DNA of 28,365 bases from Knufia peltigerae (taxonomy: Eukaryota; Ascomycota; Eurotiomycetes; Chaetothyriales; Trichomeriaceae): the NCBI GenBank assembly GCA_030247855.1, contig JAPDRN010000229.1, positions 1 to 28,365 of the forward strand, in the 5' to 3' direction. Positions 23,413-28,365 of this stretch are shown in pieces. The position numbers and the translations under genes are program-made. The stretch's first letter is position 1; the number at the start of each line of letters is the position of its first letter. The notes below the pieces were generated by a model. The model saw only the letters and a list, made by a program, of their open reading frames with translations. It searched no databases and had not been told where the DNA came from.

Positions 23413-24429
23413 ATGCTCTTCAAGAATGTCTCGATTGCCGGCCTGGCTCACGTTGATGCGCCGCACACGCTGACGACCAAGGAAATCAACGAACGGCTGC
23501 AGCCGACGCTGGATCGCCTTGGTATCCGTACCGATGTCCTCGGTGACATCGCCGGCATCCATGCGCGCCGCCTGTGGGACAACGGCGTGCTGGCGTCCGA
23601 CGCCGCCACCATGGCCGGCCGCAAGGCGCTGGAAGACGCAGGCATCGATGCGACGCAGGTGGGCCTGTTGATCAACACCTCGGTCAGCCGTGACTACCTG
23701 GAGCCGTCCACCGCGTCCATCGTGTCCGGCAATCTCGGCGTCAGCGACGAGTGCATGACCTTCGACGTCGCCAATGCCTGCCTGGCCTTCATCAACGGCA
23801 TGGACATCGCGGCGCGCATGCTCGAGCGCGGTGAGATCGACTACGCACTGGTGGTGGATGGCGAGACCGCCAACCTGGTGTACGAAAAGACCCTGGAGCG
23901 GATGACCGCGCCGGACGTCACCGCCGACGACTTCCGCAACGAGCTGGCGGCGCTGACCACCGGTTCCGGTGCGGCTGCGATGGTGATGGCCCGTTCGGAG
24001 CTGGTGCCCGACGCACCGCGCTACAAGGGTGGCGTGACCCGCTCGGCCACCGAGTGGAACCAGCTGTGCCTGGGCAACCTGGACCGCATGGTCACCGACA
24101 CCCGCATGCTGCTGATCGAGGGCATCAAGCTGGCACAGAAGACCTTCACCGCCGCCAAGATCGCACTGGGCTGGGCCGTGGAAGAGCTGGACCAGTTTGT
24201 CATCCACCAGGTCAGCCAGCCGCACACCGCGGCGTTCATCAAGAATTTCGGCATCGACCCGAAGAAGGTCATGACCATCTTCGGTGAGCACGGCAACATC
24301 GGTCCGGCCTCGGTGCCGATCGTGCTGAGCAAGCTCAAGCAGCTGGGCAAGCTGAAGAAGGGCGATCGCATCGCGCTTCTGGGCATCGGCTCGGGCCTGA
24401 ACTGCTCGATGGCCGAAGTGGTCTGGTAA
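23413..24429 (+). CDS. oleA: OleA, acyl-CoA condensing thiolase (olefin biosynthesis)
   Basis: OleA joins two long-chain acyl-CoAs head-to-head into a beta-keto acid, the first step of long-chain olefin synthesis. The 338-residue product from ATG 23413 (MLFKNVSIAG) is very similar to Xanthomonas OleA as I recall it. Catalytic Cys123 lies in VANACLAF and Glu97 in YLEPSTAS; these match Cys143 and Glu117 of the X. campestris enzyme, with a constant offset of 20. The thiolase-fold segments IHQVSQPH and EHGNIGPASV follow. A KAS III (FabH) annotation is likely from automatic tools, but the ole neighbours settle the role. No clear ribosome binding site is seen; a TTG at 23398 in the same frame is less likely. 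Confidence 0.96.
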   Translation: MLFKNVSIAGLAHVDAPHTLTTKEINERLQPTLDRLGIRTDVLGDIAGIHARRLWDNGVLASDAATMAGRKALEDAGIDATQVGLLINTSVSRDYLEPSTASIVSGNLGVSDECMTFDVANACLAFINGMDIAARMLERGEIDYALVVDGETANLVYEKTLERMTAPDVTADDFRNELAALTTGSGAAAMVMARSELVPDAPRYKGGVTRSATEWNQLCLGNLDRMVTDTRMLLIEGIKLAQKTFTAAKIALGWAVEELDQFVIHQVSQPHTAAFIKNFGIDPKKVMTIFGEHGNIGPASVPIVLSKLKQLGKLKKGDRIALLGIGSGLNCSMAEVVW

Positions 24430-24514
24430 AAAAGTCACCGCTGACCTGCTGCGCGCCGTCCGCACGTGCCAGCCAATCGCTCGCGACGGACAGCGATGAT
24501 GTTTCCAAGTGTCC

Positions 24515-24540
24515 AAGGGCCGGTTCTACCGGCCCTTTCT
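24515..24540 (+). terminator. Terminator-like hairpin between oleA and oleB
   Basis: AAGGGCCGG, TTCTA and CCGGCCCTT are followed by TCT, just 15 bases before the oleB start. Its place between two pathway genes suggests partial termination or mRNA processing. Confidence 0.6.
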
Positions 24541-24554
24541 ACAGGTGCGATCCG

Positions 24555-25445
24555 ATGTCCCAGCTTCCCGGTTACCCCGCCCACCCGCAACGTTTCGAGG
24601 TTCGCCCCGGCCTGTCGATGAACTATCTCGACGAAGGCCCGCGCGATGGCGAAGTGGTGGTGATGGTGCACGGCAACCCGTCGTGGAGCTATTACTGGCG
24701 CACGCTGGTGGCCGGCCTGTCGGACCGCTACCGCTGCATCGTGCCGGACCATATCGGCATGGGCCTGTCGGACAAGCCCGACGACAGCCGCTACGAATAC
24801 ACGCTGCAGTCGCGCGTGGATGATCTGGATGCGCTGCTGAAGCATCTGGGCATCACCGGCCCGGTGACCCTGGCCGTGCACGACTGGGGCGGCATGATCG
24901 GTTTCGGCTGGGCGCTGTCGCACCACGACCAGGTCAAGCGCCTGGTGGTGCTCAACACCGCCGCGTTCCCGATGCCGGCGGCGAAGAAGATGCCGTGGCA
25001 GATCGCGCTGGGGCGGCACTGGAAGATCGGCGAGTGGATCATCCGCACCTTCAATGCGTTCTCCTCTGGTGCATCGTGGCTGGGCGTGGAGCGGAAGATG
25101 CCGGCCGATGTGCGCCGCGCCTACGTGTCGCCGTACAACAGCTACGCCAACCGCATCAGCACCATCCGCTTCATGCAGGACATTCCGCTGTCGCCGGCCG
25201 ACAAGGCGTGGTCACTGCTGGAGCGCGCCGGCAAGGCGTTACCGGCGTTCGCCGATCGTCCGGCCTTCCTCGGCTGGGGCCTGCGCGATTTCGTGTTCGA
25301 CCACCATTTCCTGAAGGGCTTCCAGGCGGCGTTGCCGAAGGCGCAGGTGCATGCCTTCGAGGATGCCGGCCACTACGTGCTGGAAGACAAGCATGAAGTG
25401 CTGGTGCCGGAGATCCGCGCGTTCCTGGACAAGAACCCGATCTGA
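24555..25445 (+). CDS. oleB: OleB, beta-lactone decarboxylase (alpha/beta hydrolase)
   Basis: OleB removes CO2 from the beta-lactone made by OleC to give the cis-olefin. The 296-residue product is an alpha/beta hydrolase of the haloalkane dehalogenase type: HGNPSWSYYW (oxyanion region), nucleophile Asp110 in VHDWGG, and His273 in DAGHYVLED. These correspond to the Asp114 and His277 reported for X. campestris OleB, offset by four. A name of haloalkane dehalogenase would be misleading given the cluster. AGGTG precedes ATG 24555. It is separated from oleA by 125 bases with a hairpin, and from oleC by an opposite-strand gene. Confidence 0.95.
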   Translation: MSQLPGYPAHPQRFEVRPGLSMNYLDEGPRDGEVVVMVHGNPSWSYYWRTLVAGLSDRYRCIVPDHIGMGLSDKPDDSRYEYTLQSRVDDLDALLKHLGITGPVTLAVHDWGGMIGFGWALSHHDQVKRLVVLNTAAFPMPAAKKMPWQIALGRHWKIGEWIIRTFNAFSSGASWLGVERKMPADVRRAYVSPYNSYANRISTIRFMQDIPLSPADKAWSLLERAGKALPAFADRPAFLGWGLRDFVFDHHFLKGFQAALPKAQVHAFEDAGHYVLEDKHEVLVPEIRAFLDKNPI

Positions 25446-25453
25446 TCGGATCC

Positions 25454-25490
25454 GGGGTCGGATCCCTCTCGTAGAGAGGGCTCTGACCCC
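25454..25490. repeat. GGGGTC...GACCCC palindrome, copy 4
   Basis: GGGGTCGGATCCCTCTC pairs with GAGAGGGCTCTGACCCC, with small mismatches. It lies directly after oleB. Confidence 0.75.
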
Positions 25491-25510
25491 GTCTGTTACG
25501 GATCCCTTCG

Positions 25511-25533
25511 GTAGCGCCGGGCCATGCCCGGCG
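25511..25533 (+). repeat. Single SMAG unit (GTAG CGCCGGGC...)
   Basis: GTAG is followed by the palindrome CGCCGGGCCATGCCCGGCG, a third SMAG subtype. It lies between palindrome copies 4 and 5. Confidence 0.75.
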
Positions 25534-25544
25534 TTGTTGTATCC

Positions 25545-25585
25545 GGGGTCAGAGCCGTTCCCGTACCGGAAACGGATCCGACCCC
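25545..25585. repeat. GGGGTC...GACCCC palindrome, copy 5
   Basis: GGGGTCAGAGCCGTTTC-like and GAAACGGATCCGACCCC-like arms surround a short loop. It sits between the converging ends of oleB and the YkgJ-type gene. Confidence 0.75.
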
Positions 25586-25590
25586 GCCTC

Positions 25591-26016
25591 TCATGCGGCG
25601 ATCGGTGCCTGCGGCGACGGTGAATTGCCGTTGTCGTCGGGGTGGTCGTCGTCGTTGTCCGCGCCATCGCGCCAGCGCCAGTCGGCCAGGGTCAGCGGAT
25701 CCAGGCCATAGGCGATGCGCGCCTTGTCGCACTGCGGGCTGGCCTTGCCGTACTCCCACGACGCGTCCACTTCGCGGCACACGCTGGGGCGGTTGGGGTG
25801 GATCGTGCAGCGCGAATAGACGCCGATCTGCGCATCCAGCGCCACGCAGCGCACCGGCTTGGAATGGGTGCCGCGCATGCACAGGCGATGCGGGTCGAGG
25901 ACCTCGGTGAGCTGGTGCGGCACGCCGCCGGGGGTGACCTCGTCCGATTCCATCCAGTGGAAGGCCACGCGGTACTGGGTGCAGCAGGCGCCGCAGGTCA
26001 TGCAGGGATGTTGCAT
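25591..26016 (-). CDS. YkgJ-family cysteine-cluster protein
   Basis: The 141-residue product starts MQHPCMTCGACC, with a clustered set Cys5, Cys8, Cys11, Cys12. Further cysteines follow in RLCMRG, VRCVAL, SRCTIHPNRPSVCREV and SPQC. The pattern, with the CTIHPNRPSVCR core, is that of the YkgJ/UPF0153 family, thought to bind zinc or an iron-sulfur cluster; no reaction is established. The tail is a poorly ordered Asp/Asn/Pro stretch. The gene is on the strand opposite to the ole genes, between oleB and oleC, with its start 102 bases from the oleC start. It may be an unrelated insertion or share regulation with oleC. Confidence 0.88.
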   Translation of the reverse strand: MQHPCMTCGACCTQYRVAFHWMESDEVTPGGVPHQLTEVLDPHRLCMRGTHSKPVRCVALDAQIGVYSRCTIHPNRPSVCREVDASWEYGKASPQCDKARIAYGLDPLTLADWRWRDGADNDDDHPDDNGNSPSPQAPIAA

Positions 26017-26118
26017 GGGCAAGCCGCCTCGGGCGGCATCGGGAAAGGGACGAGGATGCGGATTTTCCACGCTGGCGGCCGCCGCGCAAGAAATTCCGTA
26101 AGCGGCGACAATGAACGG

Positions 26119-27777
26119 ATGAACCGATCCTGCAACATCGCCGCGCGGCTGCCCGAGCTGGCGCGTGAACGCCCCGACCAGATCGCCATCCGCTGCCCGG
26201 GCCGCCGCGGCGCCGGCAACGGCATGGCGGCCTACGACGTGACCCTCGATTACCGCCAGCTGGACGCCCGCAGCGATGCGATGGCGGCCGGCCTGTCCGG
26301 CTACGGGATCGGCCGCGGGGTGCGTACGGTGGTGATGGTGCGGCCGTCGCCGGAGTTCTTCCTGTTGATGTTCGCCCTGTTCAAGCTGGGCGCGGTGCCG
26401 GTGCTGGTCGATCCGGGCATCGACAAGCGCGCGCTGAAGCAGTGCCTGGACGAGGCACAGCCGCAGGCCTTCATCGGCATCCCGCTGGCCCACGTGGCAC
26501 GGCTGGCGCTGCGCTGGGCACCTTCGGCGACCCGCCTGGTCACGGTCGGCCGCCGCCTGGGCTGGGGCGGTACCACCCTGGCCGCACTGGAGCGTGCCGG
26601 CGCCAACAGCGGCGCGATGCTGGCCGATACCGATGGCGAGGACACGGCAGCGATCCTGTTCACCAGCGGCTCCACCGGCGTGCCCAAGGGCGTGGTTTAC
26701 CGCCACCGCCACTTCGTCGGCCAGATCGAGCTGCTGGGCAGCGCATTCGGCATGGAGGCGGGTGGGGTGGATCTGCCGACCTTCCCGCCGTTTGCCCTGT
26801 TCGATCCCGCGCTGGGCCTGACCTCGGTGATTCCGGACATGGATCCGACCCGGCCGGCACAGGCCGACCCGGCGCGCCTGCATGACGCCATCCAGCGTTT
26901 CGGGGTGACCCAGCTGTTCGGCTCGCCTGCGCTGATGCGGGTGCTGGCGCGGCATGGGCGGCCGCTGCCGTCGGTGACCCGGGTGACCTCCGCCGGTGCG
27001 CCGGTGCCGCCGGACGTGGTCGCCACCATCCGCAGTCTGCTGCCGGCCGATGCCCAGTTCTGGACACCGTATGGCGCCACCGAGTGCCTGCCGGTGGCGG
27101 TGGTCGAGGGGCGTGAGCTGGAGCGTACGCGCGCGGCCACCGAGGGCGGCGCCGGCACCTGCGTCGGCAGCGTGGTCGCACCGAACGAGGTACGCATCAT
27201 CGCCATCGACGACGCGCCGCTGCCGGACTGGTCGCAGGCGCGCGTGCTGGCCGTGGGCGAAGTCGGCGAGATCACCGTGGCCGGGCCGACCGCCACCGAC
27301 AGCTACTTCAACCGTCCGCAGGCGACGGCGGCGGCGAAGATCAGCGAAACCCTGGCCGATGGCAGCGTCCGCATCGTGCATCGCATGGGTGATGTCGGCT
27401 ACTTCGATGCGCAGGGGCGGCTGTGGTTCTGTGGCCGCAAGACCCATCGCGTGGAAACCGCGTACGGGCCGCTGTACACCGAACAGGTCGAGCCGGTGTT
27501 CAACGCCGTGCCCGGGGTGGCACGCACGGCGCTGGTCGGCGTCGGCGCAGCCGGTGCGCAGGTGCCGGTGCTGTGCGTGGAGCTGCAGCGTGGCCAGTCC
27601 GACAGCCCTGCCTTGCGCGAGGCGCTGCATGCCACGGCCGCCGCGCGGCTGCCCGAGCTGAAGCTGGAACACGTGCTGATGCATCCGGCGTTCCCCGTCG
27701 ATATCCGTCACAACGCCAAGATCGGCCGCGAGAAGCTCGCCGTCTGGGCACGCGCCGAACTGGAGAAGCGCGCATGA
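26119..27777 (+). CDS. oleC: OleC, beta-lactone synthetase (AMP-binding family)
   Basis: OleC uses ATP to turn the beta-hydroxy acid from OleD into a beta-lactone. The 552-residue protein belongs to the adenylate-forming (ANL) superfamily. The ATP loop ILFTSGSTGVPKG (about 182-194), the YGATE motif and the C-terminal hinge and lysine region (about 420-545, ending VDIRHNAKIGREKLA) are present. Automatic tools often call it a fatty-acyl-CoA synthetase. ATG 26119 was chosen because MNRSCNIAARLPELA aligns with family starts; no good ribosome binding site is present. Its stop overlaps the oleD start (ATGA at 27774-27777), so they are coupled. It is separated from oleB by the YkgJ-type gene, so it must have its own promoter or depend on read-through. 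Confidence 0.95.
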   Translation: MNRSCNIAARLPELARERPDQIAIRCPGRRGAGNGMAAYDVTLDYRQLDARSDAMAAGLSGYGIGRGVRTVVMVRPSPEFFLLMFALFKLGAVPVLVDPGIDKRALKQCLDEAQPQAFIGIPLAHVARLALRWAPSATRLVTVGRRLGWGGTTLAALERAGANSGAMLADTDGEDTAAILFTSGSTGVPKGVVYRHRHFVGQIELLGSAFGMEAGGVDLPTFPPFALFDPALGLTSVIPDMDPTRPAQADPARLHDAIQRFGVTQLFGSPALMRVLARHGRPLPSVTRVTSAGAPVPPDVVATIRSLLPADAQFWTPYGATECLPVAVVEGRELERTRAATEGGAGTCVGSVVAPNEVRIIAIDDAPLPDWSQARVLAVGEVGEITVAGPTATDSYFNRPQATAAAKISETLADGSVRIVHRMGDVGYFDAQGRLWFCGRKTHRVETAYGPLYTEQVEPVFNAVPGVARTALVGVGAAGAQVPVLCVELQRGQSDSPALREALHATAAARLPELKLEHVLMHPAFPVDIRHNAKIGREKLAVWARAELEKRA

Positions 27778-28365
27778 AGATCCTGGTCACCGGTGGTGGT
27801 GGTTTCCTTGGCCAGGCGCTGTGCCGTGGCCTGGTCGAACGTGGCCACCAGGTGCTGGCGTTCAACCGCAGCCATTACCCGGAACTGCAGGCGCTGGGCG
27901 TGGGCCAGATCCGCGGCGACCTGGCCGACCCGCAGGCGGTGCTGCATGCAGTGGCCGGCGTCGATGCGGTGTTCCACAACGGTGCCAAGGCCGGTGCCTG
28001 GGGCAGCTATGACAGCTACCACCAGGCCAACGTGGTCGGTACCGACAACGTCATCGCGGCCTGCCGCGCCCATGGCATCGGCAAGCTGGTCTACACCTCC
28101 ACGCCAAGCGTGACCCATCGTGCCACGCACCCGGTGGAAGGACTGGGTGCGGACGAAGTCCCCTATGGCGAGGACTTCCAGGCGCCGTATGCAGCGACCA
28201 AGGCCATTGCCGAACAGCGGGTGCTGGCGGCCAACGATGCGACCCTGGCAACCGTGGCATTGCGTCCGCGGTTGATCTGGGGCCCGGGTGACCAGCAGCT
28301 GGTGCCGCGCCTGGCCGAGCGTGCACGCGCTGGCCGCCTGCGCCTGGTGGGCGATGGCAACAACA
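27774..28365 (+). CDS. oleD: OleD, NAD(P)H-dependent 2-alkyl-3-oxoalkanoate reductase (partial)
   Basis: OleD reduces the beta-keto acid from OleA to a beta-hydroxy acid. The gene runs off the window; 197 codons are present. The start has the Rossmann dinucleotide motif VTGGGGFLG (residues 4-12), and the short-chain dehydrogenase catalytic pair is in PYAATKA (Tyr-x-x-x-Lys). It resembles the 3-beta-hydroxysteroid dehydrogenase group, as known OleD proteins do. ATG 27774 overlaps the oleC stop by four bases. Confidence 0.95.
   Translation, partial: MKILVTGGGGFLGQALCRGLVERGHQVLAFNRSHYPELQALGVGQIRGDLADPQAVLHAVAGVDAVFHNGAKAGAWGSYDSYHQANVVGTDNVIAACRAHGIGKLVYTSTPSVTHRATHPVEGLGADEVPYGEDFQAPYAATKAIAEQRVLAANDATLATVALRPRLIWGPGDQQLVPRLAERARAGRLRLVGDGNN

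Noticed and set aside
24555..25445. Haloalkane dehalogenase as the function
   Set aside because: Family resemblance is real, but the oleA/oleC/oleD neighbours and the matching active-site spacing point to OleB.
25642..26118. Extension of oleC upstream to 25642
   Set aside because: That region is antisense to the YkgJ-type cysteine-cluster gene; the family start fits ATG 26119.

Overview
The window is a high-GC chromosomal segment that reads as Stenotrophomonas, most likely the S. maltophilia complex. Three things support this: many GTAG-ended palindromes of the SMAG type between genes, Xanthomonadaceae-type gene families (an OleABCD olefin pathway, a type IV secretion effector with a Xanthomonadales C-terminal secretion domain), and very high G/C at third codon positions. 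No rRNA, tRNA, CRISPR array, transposase or phage gene was seen. One run of 98 N (14616-14713) marks an assembly gap.

Layout. 1-280: end of an unidentified gene and a possible 66-residue ORF. 444-1418: a DyP-type (YfeX-like) heme peroxidase. 1577-5026: a thiamine uptake locus. On the minus strand a TPP riboswitch precedes a TonB-dependent receptor whose stop overlaps the start of a PnuC/PnuT-family permease; a small exported protein with a TonB-C-like domain converges on it. 5185-6312: an APH-fold kinase. 6442-6852: a glycine-zipper exported protein. 7097-10167 (minus): a multidomain peptidoglycan hydrolase with an XVIPCD-like C-terminus, preceded by a lipoprotein gene. Together they look like an interbacterial type IV secretion effector and its immunity protein. 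10374-14827: a divergent BvgA-like regulator and BvgS-like hybrid kinase; the kinase gene holds the assembly gap. 14821-18431: a cytochrome c lipoprotein, ETF-ubiquinone oxidoreductase, and a divergent glutaryl-CoA dehydrogenase that would feed electrons to it through ETF. 18550-19029: the TrmL tRNA methyltransferase. 19100-19576: an exported protein with four L-x-x-V-x-V-R-P repeats. 19981-22830: a two-module M16 metallopeptidase. 22993-23310: a DUF4156 lipoprotein. 23413-28365: the olefin/beta-lactone cluster oleA, oleB, oleC and the start of oleD, interrupted by an opposite-strand YkgJ-type cysteine-cluster gene.

How the genes work together. The riboswitch, receptor and permease form a thiamine-repressed uptake unit spanning the outer and inner membranes. 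The lipoprotein and effector form a self-protection and attack pair. The Bvg-like genes form a phosphorelay. GcdH and ETF-QO share the ETF electron route to ubiquinone. OleA-D condense two fatty acyl-CoAs, reduce the product, close a beta-lactone and decarboxylate it to a long-chain cis-olefin.

Two families of short palindromes fill the intergenic spaces: SMAG (GTAG-ended) and a GGGGTC...GACCCC hairpin family. In three genes the stop codon is formed by the GTAG end of a SMAG element. The best candidates for new biology are the dual-chemistry effector with its DxDxDG lipoprotein, the four-repeat VRP protein whose repeats resemble TonB boxes, the SMAG-derived stop codons, and the possible expression platform of the TPP riboswitch.
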